DNA of 22,766 nucleotides from Bacteroidaceae bacterium (GCA_017633615.1 JAGBPB010000097.1:1-22766); one strand, 5' to 3'; shown: positions 1 through 7,348, numbered from the stretch's first letter. A program made the numbers and translations. The notes: generated from the letters alone by a model not told the origin.

Positions 1-1124
1 ACGCGCTTCATGTAGCCGTAGTTGTCGTCGGGCCATACCAGTGTGATGTCGTCGGGTACCCATAAGCCTGCGTCGTAGATGTCCAGTGTCTCTTTGTAGG
101 GCACGAAAATCTGCGGAATCTCCGTTACCCGCTTCTGCTTGTGGCGTGTCAGTATTTCGCGCTGGTCTTCAAACACTGTTTCCAGCGTTCTTGCCCTGAC
201 TTTCGGGTCGGTCGATCCCTTCATCGCTTCGTCGTGCAGTCCGCGCATCCCCATCGTGTAGATGTTATCGTACTGCGCCGTCTCACGGATGCGGTTGTCC
301 AGTTTCTGCCAAATGGTCTGCTTGTTGGTCAGGTAGTTCCATTCACCGTCCTTCGCCTTGTCCCATTCCGATTTGGCTGCATTGTTGAACAGCAGCGGCT
401 CACAGTGGCTGGTGGTGATCATGATGCCCCATTTGTCGGCCACGACCTGGCTCTCAGGGTGGCTGTAGAATGCGCCTGTACAGTCATGCATGGCAGGAGC
501 CAGCATGTTGCCCTTAAGACGCAGGATAAGTTCACATACGCGGTCGTATGTCTTGGGGCCGATATCGCCTAGTTCCTTCTCATAGGTGTGTTCCGCCCAC
601 GTCTTAAGGCCCCAGTCCTCATCATTGATAAAAATACCGCGATACTTTACGCTGGGTGACTGGCTCATATAGTTTTCAGTGTATTCAAAAACACGCTTGT
701 TACTTTTGTCAATGGGGACATCGGCAAACCAGTACCACGGGTTTACGCCAATGGCTTCACTTACATGGAAAACGCCGTAAGCCAGACCTCTGGCATCGGA
801 ACCGGTTATGTATATGTTTCCGTCCTTGGTGTCAATGGCGTAGCGTTCCCATGTGCCTTTCAGCTCATGGTGTCTGCCGGCTTTGTTTACTGTGCCTAAA
901 AAGATTTTGGCTCCGCCGCCTTTACGCGTACTTACCTGTGGCCTTGTGCCCGATGTGCGCTCAATGTCATCGGCCAGCACCTGCGCAATCTGCCTGACCA
1001 GCGGCGCATCGGCATCATTAAAAACTATCGTGGCTTCTGCCAGATTTACGGATGCAGGACTATTCTGGGCCTCTGCCATCAAGGAGGTCAGTGCCAAACA
1101 AAGGATTAGTATGATTCTTCTCAT
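1..1124 (-). CDS. GH115 alpha-glucuronidase, N-terminal part (runs off the left edge)
   Basis: Glycoside hydrolase family 115 enzymes remove (4-O-methyl-)glucuronic acid side chains from glucuronoxylan and related polymers. The frame is open from ATG at 1124 to the window edge (374 codons); family members are usually 800-950 residues, so more than half is missing. Residues 1-20 form a signal peptide (MRRIILILCLALTSLMAEAQ), implying export. An N-terminal domain (about 25-125) precedes GVNPWYWFADVP (126-137), SPSVKYRGIFINDEDWGL (156-173), GNMLAPAMHDCTGAF (205-219), TMGMRGLHDEAM (290-301) and LVWPDDNYGYMKR (362-374), a series I recognise as GH115 core. The gene is divergent from the acetyltransferase at 1222, with a promoter box at 1174-1181. 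Family assignment is firm; the substrate is inferred from the family and from nearby GH3 genes. Confidence 0.92.
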   Translation of the reverse strand, partial: MRRIILILCLALTSLMAEAQNSPASVNLAEATIVFNDADAPLVRQIAQVLADDIERTSGTRPQVSTRKGGGAKIFLGTVNKAGRHHELKGTWERYAIDTKDGNIYITGSDARGLAYGVFHVSEAIGVNPWYWFADVPIDKSNKRVFEYTENYMSQSPSVKYRGIFINDEDWGLKTWAEHTYEKELGDIGPKTYDRVCELILRLKGNMLAPAMHDCTGAFYSHPESQVVADKWGIMITTSHCEPLLFNNAAKSEWDKAKDGEWNYLTNKQTIWQKLDNRIRETAQYDNIYTMGMRGLHDEAMKGSTDPKVRARTLETVFEDQREILTRHKQKRVTEIPQIFVPYKETLDIYDAGLWVPDDITLVWPDDNYGYMKR

Positions 1125-1173
1125 AGTTTTTTTATTTGCAAAATGTAGTGGTGCTTAATATCCATGATTATTC

Positions 1174-1181
1174 CAAAGGTA
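1174..1181 (-). promoter_or_regulatory. TAnnTTTG -7 box for the GH115 gene
   Basis: The minus strand reads TACCTTTG, a full match to the Bacteroidetes sigma-ABfr -7 consensus, about 50 nt upstream of the GH115 ATG. It is one half of an inverted pair with the box at 1195-1202. Confidence 0.6.
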
Positions 1182-1194
1182 TGAAAAAACTGAA

Positions 1195-1202
1195 TACCTT
1201 TG
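1195..1202 (+). promoter_or_regulatory. TAnnTTTG -7 box for the GNAT gene
   Basis: TACCTTTG lies 19 nt upstream of the ATG at 1222. With the opposing box it forms a 9-bp inverted repeat (CAAAGGTAT at 1174-1182, ATACCTTTG at 1194-1202), so the two promoters are back to back and overlap. Confidence 0.6.
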
Positions 1203-1221
1203 TGCAGCAAACAAAGCCAAC

Positions 1222-1656
1222 ATGCAGATAATACGTGCAACCAGAACTCCCCAGCAGGCGGGAGCATACTACGTCAGAATCCAGGCCATGGCCCGTAAGC
1301 ATCACATAACCCTTGATGCCGAGTTTGACGAACACGACACGCCTCAGACCAAATACATAGTCATTGTTGATGACTACCTGCCCATAGCAACCTGTCGTCT
1401 GTACGCAATAGATGAGGCCCATATAAATCTGGGCCGAGTTGTTGTCCTGCCTGAATATCGCGGCCAGGGCTTGGGTAGTCTGGTGGTCCGTGAGGCCGAA
1501 AACTGGGCACGTGAACTGGGCTTCAAAACCGCTGTCCTGGACAGCCGCGACAATAAAGTGCCCTTCTATGAGAAACTGGGCTACACTATTGACAGCAGTT
1601 GTAAAGAAATCCAAGGAGAAACCTTCTGCTGTATCCGCATGACCAAGAATATTTGA
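1222..1656 (+). CDS. GNAT-family N-acetyltransferase
   Basis: This 144-residue cytoplasmic protein fits a single GNAT domain, transferring an acetyl group from acetyl-CoA to an unidentified amine. Motif A is clear: a beta strand GRVVVLPEYR runs into the pyrophosphate-binding loop RGQGLG (80-85) and a helix LVVREAENWA. The C-terminal FYEKLGY (115-121) is the usual motif B element. There is no signal peptide. The start follows a promoter box by 19 nt, which leaves a leader of roughly 15 nt. The gene is divergent from GH115 and convergent with the peroxidase at 1819. Sequence alone does not separate small-molecule from protein acetylation. Confidence 0.9.
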   Translation: MQIIRATRTPQQAGAYYVRIQAMARKHHITLDAEFDEHDTPQTKYIVIVDDYLPIATCRLYAIDEAHINLGRVVVLPEYRGQGLGSLVVREAENWARELGFKTAVLDSRDNKVPFYEKLGYTIDSSCKEIQGETFCCIRMTKNI

Positions 1657-1818
1657 AGTGACAAAAAGTAGGCTTCAAGGCTGATTATTTCCGGTTGACT
1701 CTTTTGCGGATAGACAAAATTCTCTGTAATGATAAGATCCATCAACTGTGGCTGAGAAGTATGCTACTAATGTTCTCATAAGTTTATTATCTAAAGACAA
1801 GATAGTACCCCAGGTGTG
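1657..1818. other. Convergent intergenic spacer without a recognised feature
   Basis: These 162 bases separate the 3' ends of the acetyltransferase and the peroxidase. I see no strong hairpin with a T-run, and none of the palindromic elements found at other gene ends here. Short open frames crossing it have no recognisable content. Confidence 0.5.
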
Positions 1819-2358
1819 TTATTTTGCAGGAGTGAGGGCTTGGGCGATGGCTGCTTCCACGTCTTCCATTTTGTCACCGGACTCAAAACGCTTGAGTATT
1901 TTTCCGTCGGCTGAGATTAGGAACTTAGTGAAATTCCAACGGATGTTGTTCTTGTTCTCTGCGTTGGCCTTGAGGTAGGTGTAGAGAGGGTGCTCGTTCT
2001 CGCCATTCACTTCAATCTTATCGAACTGAGTAAATTTGACGTTGTAGGTAGTGGAGCAGAACTCCTTTATCTCAGCTATGGTGCCGGGAGCCTGCCCGCC
2101 AAACTGATTGCACGGGAAATCCAGAATTTCAAATCCCTGCTCGTTATACTTTTCATAAATGGCCTCAAGATCCTTGTACTGAGGGGTGAATCCGCAGCGT
2201 GTTGCTGTGTTTACTATGAGCAGGACCTTGCCCTTATACTGTTCCAGACTTACTTCGGTGCCCTTGTCATTCTTAACCTTGAAAGAATAGATATCTTCCT
2301 GTGCTATTACGGTAGATACAGCCATAATAAGCATGATTGATGTGATTAACTTTTTCAT
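1819..2358 (-). CDS. Glutathione peroxidase-family thiol peroxidase, exported
   Basis: The 179-residue product has a cleavable signal peptide (about 1-19, ending VIAQ) and a full glutathione peroxidase domain, so it probably reduces peroxides in the periplasm. The catalytic tetrad is complete: Cys55 in NTATRCGFTPQY, Gln89 in FPCNQFGGQ, and Trp141-Asn142 in RWNFTKF. It is a Cys rather than selenocysteine form. Bacterial members of this family commonly use thioredoxin-like donors rather than glutathione (family knowledge). A second Cys (C83) lies in FPCNQ and C101 lies further on, either of which could resolve the disulfide. The gene is divergent from DUF4491 at 2514. Confidence 0.93.
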   Translation of the reverse strand: MKKLITSIMLIMAVSTVIAQEDIYSFKVKNDKGTEVSLEQYKGKVLLIVNTATRCGFTPQYKDLEAIYEKYNEQGFEILDFPCNQFGGQAPGTIAEIKEFCSTTYNVKFTQFDKIEVNGENEHPLYTYLKANAENKNNIRWNFTKFLISADGKILKRFESGDKMEDVEAAIAQALTPAK

Positions 2359-2380
2359 ATAATCTGTGGGTTTAATGCTG

Positions 2381-2388
2381 CGAATATA
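2381..2388 (-). promoter_or_regulatory. Probable -7 box for the peroxidase gene
   Basis: The minus strand reads TATATTCG, one mismatch from TAnnTTTG, 22 nt upstream of the ATG. Position supports it; the mismatch lowers confidence. Confidence 0.35.
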
Positions 2389-2476
2389 ATGAAATACTTA
2401 AGTAGTCACAATCCCTACAAATAGTGATTGACAAATAATTAACATAGTAGGAACTTTGCAGCCCAAAACAAATAAC

Positions 2477-2484
2477 TAATTTTG
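2477..2484 (+). promoter_or_regulatory. TAnnTTTG -7 box for the DUF4491 gene
   Basis: TAATTTTG matches the consensus and lies 29 nt upstream of the ATG at 2514. Confidence 0.55.
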
Positions 2485-2513
2485 CCGCCCGAAAGAAAGA
2501 TAATAGATTAGAT

Positions 2514-2822
2514 ATGTACTTTTCCGGAATAATTGTAGGTGCGGCTGTTTTTCTGATCATTGGGATATGCCATCCAATAGTAATCAAAATGGAGTATTAT
2601 TGGGGTAAGAAAAGTTGGTGGGTGCTGGCTCTTGCTGGCACGGTATTCACAACCTTATCCCTGTTCATATCAAATATAATAGTATCAACGATAGTAGGGG
2701 CGGCCGCATTCTCATGCTATTGGGGTATCCTTGAGATATTTGCCCAAGAGAAACGCGTTCTGCGCGGCTGGTTCCCGGAGAACCCCAAACGTGCCGATTA
2801 CTATGCTCGTTTAAGAAAATGA
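2514..2822 (+). CDS. DUF4491 family small membrane protein
   Basis: This 102-residue protein is recognisable as DUF4491, a small family common in Bacteroidales, by the pattern IIGICHPIVIKMEYYWG near residues 15-31 and the C-terminal EKRVLRGWFPENPKRADYY. Three hydrophobic stretches (about 2-22, 34-54 and 55-75) suggest an inner-membrane protein with a cytoplasmic basic tail. Function is unknown. The stop codon (2820-2822) abuts a palindromic element starting at 2823. Confidence 0.8.
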   Translation: MYFSGIIVGAAVFLIIGICHPIVIKMEYYWGKKSWWVLALAGTVFTTLSLFISNIIVSTIVGAAAFSCYWGILEIFAQEKRVLRGWFPENPKRADYYARLRK

Positions 2823-2849
2823 TACAATTGGGGACAGACCCCAATTGTA
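2823..2849. repeat. Palindromic boundary element A (GGGGACAGACCCC core)
   Basis: Inverted repeat with 11-bp perfect arms (TACAATTGGGG at 2823-2833, CCCCAATTGTA at 2839-2849) around ACAGA. It begins directly after the DUF4491 stop and is followed by a T-rich tract (2851-2861), so it could terminate transcription. Near-identical arms recur at 7080-7120 and 12821-12850. Confidence 0.85.
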
Positions 2850-2862
2850 CTATTATTTTTTA

Positions 2863-2870
2863 TACATTTG
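2863..2870 (+). promoter_or_regulatory. TAnnTTTG -7 box for the nitroreductase-like gene
   Basis: TACATTTG lies 20 nt upstream of ATG 2891 and just after element A. It supports starting the next protein at 2891 rather than at 2819. Confidence 0.5.
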
Positions 2871-2890
2871 GAGGCATAAAAGGACAAATT

Positions 2891-3517
2891 ATGAAAAAGA
2901 CCTATTTACTTACATTAATTATTGTAGCTGCTGTTCTGTCAGGCTGCAAGACTCAGACCAGTGAAACTTCTGCTCTGGATGTAATCATGACAAGAACAAG
3001 TATCCGTAGCTTTACAGGTGCCCCTGTCAGTCCGGAACAGATTGAAACAATCCTCAAGGCCGGCATGGCTGCTCCATCGGCCATCAATATCCAGCCTTGG
3101 AGATTTGTGGTAATGACAAATAAGGAAAAGATAGGGCAGGCATTCGGTAATAATCCGCGTGGAGCAGATATGTACACCAAGGCCGGCGCTGTGATTGTGG
3201 TATGCGGCGAGGCTTCACGTATGGCCAAACCATTCGGACAGCCCGATGCTCCTGAAACGCCTCAGCCCAATATGTTCTGGTTTGAGGATTGCTCTGCTGC
3301 CGCCGAGAATATCCTTCTTGCAGCCCACTCAATGGGTCTTGGCGCAGTATGGACTGCAGGTTATCCCGCCGAGGACCGTATGGAACCTATATCAAAAGCT
3401 CTTGGACTGCCTGAAAATGTGATTCCGCTCTGCGTAATCCCTGTAGGTGTTCCGGCTGAGAACCCGAGCCCAAAAGACAAGTGGAAGCCGGAGAATATTC
3501 ATTGGGAGAAGTGGTAA
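2891..3517 (+). CDS. Nitroreductase-family lipoprotein
   Basis: The 208-residue product begins MKKTYLLTLIIVAAVLSGC, a lipoprotein signal with lipobox LSGC and lipidated Cys19. It is followed by an FMN-dependent nitroreductase domain: MTRTSIRSFTGAPV with the FMN-binding Arg/Ser pattern, the AGMAAPSAINIQPW loop (family SxxNxQPW), and AAHSMGLGAVWTAGY near the C-terminus. The family reduces nitro compounds, quinones or flavins with NAD(P)H. An exported, lipid-anchored form is less usual than the cytoplasmic one, and the donor outside the cytoplasm is not evident. The frame is open to an ATG at 2819, but that extension reads through palindrome A and lies upstream of the promoter box, so I prefer 2891. 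Confidence 0.88.
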   Translation: MKKTYLLTLIIVAAVLSGCKTQTSETSALDVIMTRTSIRSFTGAPVSPEQIETILKAGMAAPSAINIQPWRFVVMTNKEKIGQAFGNNPRGADMYTKAGAVIVVCGEASRMAKPFGQPDAPETPQPNMFWFEDCSAAAENILLAAHSMGLGAVWTAGYPAEDRMEPISKALGLPENVIPLCVIPVGVPAENPSPKDKWKPENIHWEKW

Positions 3518-3554
3518 TTAACTAACTTCGCAGCAAAATACATGCCTTTAAGTA

Positions 3555-4355
3555 ATGCAATCCAAACCTCACTGGGCTCCCGGTAATGATTATGCAGCGT
3601 GCAGATTTTTTATCCGCAGGCTTAATGCGGCGGGTAACGGCAATCCCGCGGAGGTTCCTGTTGCAAGGCTCCCGCTTATAGGTTTCATATATGTGACAAC
3701 AGGTGAAGTCCTGATAGAGGCTGACGGTTTCCCTTTTCTTTGCCAGCCCGGGCATGCTCTCATAATACCTGCAGAGTGCCCGTTCACTGTCAGTTATACC
3801 AATGAGGCCTCCGGCTATTCAGGAGGTTTTGCGCCTTCAGTACTTACTGACGTGAGAGCCATCAGGTTCCTGACCCAACCGGTGCATCAGGCCTTCTGGT
3901 TTGATGAGGGGGTATTCATGGGTGAGCTTTTCAATATGCTTATGAATTCATATGAGAACGCCGATGACCTGTTCATTGTAAAAGGGCTTGACCTGTTTCT
4001 GTCACGAATCAAATCAGGACAGTCTTTTACAATACCCGCTGTGGTCAACGGATTCCTGGAGTCTGTGTTCAATCCTGGGCAGGAGATAAAAACCTTAGCC
4101 GCATATGCCAATGCTGCCGGCATAAGTGAGAATTACCTGAGCCGCCAGGTCAAGCAGCACACCGGTCGCAGTGTAGGCGCATGGATAAACATAGTACGTG
4201 TAATCAGGGCTAAGAGGCTGCTTGCTGACACATCTGTTCCTATAATTGACGTGGCTGCAAAGGTGGGTTTGGAAGACCAGTCTTATTTTTCACGTTTCTT
4301 TAAGCGTGAAACAGGCCAGACCCCCACGGAGTTCCGTAAGGCCATGCAAGGATAA
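3555..4355 (+). CDS. AraC-family transcriptional regulator
   Basis: The 266-residue protein has an N-terminal cupin-like sensing region (about 35-90: GFIYVTTGEVLIEADGFPF, CQPGHALIIP) and a C-terminal AraC/XylS DNA-binding domain (about 165-263). Both helix-turn-helix units are visible: LAAYANAAGISENYLSRQVK, then IIDVAAKVGLEDQSYFSRFF, followed by the signature KRETGQTPTEFRK. It starts 37 nt after the nitroreductase-like gene and ends 33 nt before the TonB-dependent receptor, on the same strand. It is therefore a plausible local regulator of the receptor and lipoprotein genes; the effector is unknown. Confidence 0.9.
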   Translation: MQSKPHWAPGNDYAACRFFIRRLNAAGNGNPAEVPVARLPLIGFIYVTTGEVLIEADGFPFLCQPGHALIIPAECPFTVSYTNEASGYSGGFAPSVLTDVRAIRFLTQPVHQAFWFDEGVFMGELFNMLMNSYENADDLFIVKGLDLFLSRIKSGQSFTIPAVVNGFLESVFNPGQEIKTLAAYANAAGISENYLSRQVKQHTGRSVGAWINIVRVIRAKRLLADTSVPIIDVAAKVGLEDQSYFSRFFKRETGQTPTEFRKAMQG

Positions 4356-4388
4356 TCCTAATTTCTGTATCTGCAGTTCTAAAATATC

Positions 4389-6611
4389 ATGCTGTTATTG
4401 CGGACCTTTGCATCCGCAATGACACCAATGGTTCTAATATCTATTTTAATGGCAGTATGGCCCCTGGAGGATACTCTGGCACTGCAACTCCCTTCTGTAA
4501 CCATATCTGCGCTGAAAGAGCGGGTTCCTGCTGACAAGGTTGCCTCATCAATGTCGGCCATATCGTTCCAATCAATTGAAAGAAACGGCACATATCGTCC
4601 TAATGCGTTGTCATCGGTGGTACCCGGTCTGCATATTCCGGACTATGGGGCTTCATTGACATCAACCATATATCTGCGCGGGCTGGGTTCCAGGATGGAG
4701 AATTCGGTAATGGGTCTCTACCTGGACGGAATCCCTGTTATTGACAAGAATGCGTATGATTTTGACTGGGAGGGAATTAACCGGGCCGTCATGTTGCGCG
4801 GACCGCAGGGTACGCTCTATGGCCGTAACGCTATGGGTGGAGTGCTGTCACTCAGCACATTCTCACCATGTGATGATTATAGACCTACAGTCCGCATAGA
4901 GTACGGAACGGCAAACACGGTGCGTGCCGGTTTGTCATTTACGGCAGGTAAGAATGCCCTGTCGGCCACATTCAGGCATACTGACGGATATTTCAAAAAC
5001 GCCTTTAAAGATGAGCCCTGTGACCCTTATGACGGTCTGGCATTGCGCTGGAAAAGGGTGGACTGCTCACGTGAAAGATTATCCGTTACAAACATACTGT
5101 CTGTCAACGTATCACAGGAGGGCGGTTTTGCTTACGGCCTGTGGCAGGACGGTACGCAGTATCCTGCCTCATATAATGATGAAAGCGGCTATAAGAGGCT
5201 GTCCGTGATAGAAGGATACAAGCTGCACCATTGTGCCGATGCCATTAAGACCGATGCCACCGTATCACTTCAGTTCCTTGCAGATGATATGATGATGGAT
5301 CAGGACTACACGGAACAGTCCATATTTACATTGGAACAGAAGCAGCTGAGCGGCACGGGTACCATTGAGCTGACGGTGTGCCGTGCTGATGAGGATGCTC
5401 TCTGGCAGCCTCAGACGGGAGTGTTCTCTTTCTTGCGCCGCAACCGTCTGACAGCTCCTGTCACGTTCAAGCGTGACGGCATAGAGAAACTGATTCTTGC
5501 CAATGCCAACGGCCATATTCCCGGTGATATAGGCAGGCTTGCCATATCTGATAAAGAGATTCCGGTAAACTCTGATTTCATGATTGATACCTGGAACATT
5601 GCGCTGTTCCATGAGTCAGTGCTGAATCTGGACAGGTGGGTGCTCACCGCCGGAATAAGAGTTGATTATGAAGGCGGTGCTATGGATTATGACTGTATGG
5701 CGCGGCTTCATTACCGTTTTGAGCCTGTCATGAATCGTGACAAGGAACTGACGGTTCCTTATGAAGGTGTTATCCGTCATAACCATATGGAGGTGCTGCC
5801 CAAGATATCGGCTCTGTTCAAGGCATCAAAGGCGGTCAGCCTGTATTCAACAGTATCAAAGGGGTATCGTGCCGGCGGATTCAATACGCAGATTTTCTCA
5901 GATATCCTGCAGAACCAGACTATGAATGCTACAATGGCAGACCTGGGTGTCCATCTGGATAAACCTTTTGTATCTGTCACCGCCCGGAATACTGAATATG
6001 ATCCTGAGACGGCCTGGAACATGGAACTGGGCATGCGTCTGAGCCACGGGTCTTTCAGTGCCGGGATATCGGCTTACCGTATGGATGTACGTAACCAGCA
6101 GCTTACCGTATTCCCACCGGGTATGTCAACGGGGCGTATGATGACCAATGCGGGACACAGCCGCAGTATGGGGGTAGAGACAGAACTTGACTGGAATTCT
6201 GACAGGTTACGCTCACATCTGTCGTGGTCCTGGTGCGATGCCCGGTTTGTGAGTTTCAATGACGGCAACAATGATTATTCTGGTAACCGTCTGCCGTATG
6301 TGCCTGAGCATACTCTCTACTTGAATATAGGTTACAGTTTCAGGTTAGGAAACAATACGCTTGATACGGATGCGTCGCTGCGCGGAGAGGGGCCGTTCTG
6401 CTGGAACGAATCCGGAACGCAGCGGGAGCCGTTCCGGCTCAAAGCCAATGCACGCGTGGCTCTTGTCCTTAAGGATTGGGAACTCTTTGTGCGGGCTGAT
6501 AATCTTACTGATAAGACCGGCCGCAGCTTTTATTTCAAATCAGTGGGCAATGAGTTCTTTGCTTCAGTGAAACCACGCATCATTATGACAGGAATAACAA
6601 TTAAACTATAA
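4389..6611 (+). CDS. TonB-dependent outer-membrane receptor
   Basis: This is a 740-residue TonB-dependent transporter with an N-terminal hydrophobic export signal, a plug domain (about 45-160: PGLHIPDYGASLTSTIYLRG, GLYLDGIPV, RGPQGTLYGRNAMGGVLSL) and a 22-stranded-type barrel ending RIIMTGITIKL. There is no N-terminal carboxypeptidase-like domain and no SusD partner. It therefore looks like a siderophore, cofactor or metal-complex receptor rather than a SusC glycan importer. It is followed 6 nt later by a calycin-like lipoprotein, probably in one transcript, and preceded by an AraC regulator. The start is uncertain: in-frame ATGs also occur at 4419 and 4428, just after a promoter-like box inside an inverted repeat (4397-4420). 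The substrate cannot be told. Confidence 0.88.
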   Translation: MLLLRTFASAMTPMVLISILMAVWPLEDTLALQLPSVTISALKERVPADKVASSMSAISFQSIERNGTYRPNALSSVVPGLHIPDYGASLTSTIYLRGLGSRMENSVMGLYLDGIPVIDKNAYDFDWEGINRAVMLRGPQGTLYGRNAMGGVLSLSTFSPCDDYRPTVRIEYGTANTVRAGLSFTAGKNALSATFRHTDGYFKNAFKDEPCDPYDGLALRWKRVDCSRERLSVTNILSVNVSQEGGFAYGLWQDGTQYPASYNDESGYKRLSVIEGYKLHHCADAIKTDATVSLQFLADDMMMDQDYTEQSIFTLEQKQLSGTGTIELTVCRADEDALWQPQTGVFSFLRRNRLTAPVTFKRDGIEKLILANANGHIPGDIGRLAISDKEIPVNSDFMIDTWNIALFHESVLNLDRWVLTAGIRVDYEGGAMDYDCMARLHYRFEPVMNRDKELTVPYEGVIRHNHMEVLPKISALFKASKAVSLYSTVSKGYRAGGFNTQIFSDILQNQTMNATMADLGVHLDKPFVSVTARNTEYDPETAWNMELGMRLSHGSFSAGISAYRMDVRNQQLTVFPPGMSTGRMMTNAGHSRSMGVETELDWNSDRLRSHLSWSWCDARFVSFNDGNNDYSGNRLPYVPEHTLYLNIGYSFRLGNNTLDTDASLRGEGPFCWNESGTQREPFRLKANARVALVLKDWELFVRADNLTDKTGRSFYFKSVGNEFFASVKPRIIMTGITIKL
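4397..4420. promoter_or_regulatory. Inverted repeat around a promoter-like box at the TonB receptor start
   Basis: ATTGCGGA (4397-4404) and TCCGCAAT (4413-4420) form a perfect 8-bp inverted repeat around CCTTTGCA. GACCTTTG at 4403-4410 is one mismatch from the -7 consensus. It could be an operator over the -7 region or an RNA hairpin at the start. If it is the promoter, translation starts at 4419 or 4428. Confidence 0.4.
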
Positions 6612-6617
6612 AACATT

Positions 6618-7076
6618 ATGAAAAAAACAGTATTTATTATCGCTGCACTTGCAGCAGTTCTTGTGAGTTGTGAAAAGAATGATAAGGCTGATACTCCCAT
6701 CCAGCCCAAGCAGGGTGAGTATGTAGGAGTTGTAACAGTTACTTATCAGGGTGCCAACTATGATAACAATGATATCAACGTTGATTTTGCACCTAATGAA
6801 AAAGGTGACTCCGCATCTGTAACCATACATCAGATCCGCTTTGTTCCGCAGATGCCTGTAACCATTGACATTACCATACCCGGTATTGCTCTGAACAGTA
6901 CAGATGATAAGATAGCACTCAAATGTGATAGCGTTATCCCTCAGGCAATGGGTGGTGAGGTTCCGCGTTATAAGGTGACAGGCCTTAAGGGTGAAATCGT
7001 TGATGATGAGTTATGGTTCTCTCTCAACTTTGGCAGTTTCCCCACCTCTTTCCGCGGTGCCCGTCTGAAAAAGTGA
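6618..7076 (+). CDS. Calycin-like domain lipoprotein
   Basis: The 152-residue product carries a lipoprotein signal (MKKTVFIIAALAAVLVSC, Cys18) and a single beta-rich domain. The pattern GEYVGVVTVTYQGA, then VTIHQIRFVPQMPVTIDITIP, and a late AMGGEVPRYKVTGLKGEI resembles the Bacteroidetes calycin-like lipoprotein family (lipocalin-type barrel). It follows the TonB receptor by 6 nt and is probably cotranscribed, suggesting a surface or periplasmic accessory for the same ligand. That role is inference from context. A perfect palindrome starts 3 nt after the stop. Confidence 0.8.
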   Translation: MKKTVFIIAALAAVLVSCEKNDKADTPIQPKQGEYVGVVTVTYQGANYDNNDINVDFAPNEKGDSASVTIHQIRFVPQMPVTIDITIPGIALNSTDDKIALKCDSVIPQAMGGEVPRYKVTGLKGEIVDDELWFSLNFGSFPTSFRGARLKK

Positions 7077-7079
7077 AAC

Positions 7080-7120
7080 AAAATAGTACAATTGGGGACA
7101 GTCCCCAATTGTACTATTTT
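7080..7120. repeat. Palindromic boundary element B (perfect 20-bp arms)
   Basis: The arms 7080-7099 and 7101-7120 are perfect reverse complements around a single A at 7100. The core is GGGGACAGTCCCC, with the same CAATTG flank as elements A and C. It begins 3 nt after the lipoprotein stop and ends in TATTTT, so it could act as a terminator in both directions. A promoter-like box follows at 7123. Confidence 0.9.
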
Positions 7121-7122
7121 AC

Positions 7123-7130
7123 TATTTTTG
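7123..7130 (+). promoter_or_regulatory. Orphan TAnnTTTG box before the receptor remnant
   Basis: TATTTTTG matches the -7 consensus 2 nt after palindrome B. The only thing downstream is a broken gene end (7145-7312), so this may be the surviving promoter of a deleted gene. Confidence 0.4.
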
Positions 7131-7144
7131 CAGCCAAATTATAG

Positions 7145-7312
7145 GATTTTGATGTTCTGATTAAGGGACAGCGCGTGGCAACGGTAAGCCTGATAGGTGA
7201 GAACCTTACCGATAAGGTTTACGTGGATCATCTGAACCGCCTGAAATATGTGGGTATCAGTAATCCCGGCCGCAATATTACGCTTAAACTGGAGATACCT
7301 CTGGTTTTCTGA
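7145..7312 (+). pseudogene. C-terminal remnant of a TonB-dependent receptor
   Basis: The frame ending at the TGA 7310-7312 reads DFDVLIKGQRVATVSLIGEN, then LTDKVYVDHLNRLKYVGISN and PGRNITLKLEIPLVF. This is the typical last part of a TonB-dependent receptor barrel (N-L-x-D-K-x-Y...NPGRN...L-x-L). It is preceded by a stop codon (7142-7144) and has no start codon, and the rest of a roughly 700-residue receptor is absent. The pattern resembles metal-associated receptors found beside P1B-ATPases in Bacteroidetes, and such an ATPase begins 70 nt downstream. The likely history is an internal deletion. It differs from the end of the intact receptor at 4389-6611, so it is not a local duplication of that tail. 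Confidence 0.78.
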
Positions 7313-7321
7313 AATTAAAAT

Positions 7322-7336
7322 TGCAACCCGGTTGCA
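7322..7336. promoter_or_regulatory. Palindromic operator-like site upstream of the metal ATPase
   Basis: TGCAACC (7322-7328) and GGTTGCA (7330-7336) form a perfect 7-1-7 palindrome. It ends 12 nt before the -7 box, so it overlaps the expected -33 region, a standard repressor position. Its shape fits a Fur/Zur-type or other metal-responsive site, but the regulator is not encoded here and its identity is inferred. Confidence 0.5.
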
Positions 7337-7348
7337 TCCGGTGCTCCG

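Noticed and set aside
141..1158. Plus-strand open frames opposite GH115
   Set aside because: The minus strand encodes a continuous GH115 sequence with conserved motifs; the plus frames have no recognisable content.
2819..2890. N-terminal extension of the nitroreductase from ATG 2819
   Set aside because: It would translate palindrome A and begin upstream of the promoter box; a canonical lipoprotein signal starts at 2891.
4389..6611. SusC-type glycan importer
   Set aside because: The receptor lacks the N-terminal carboxypeptidase-like domain and has no SusD neighbour; it fits a general TonB-dependent receptor.
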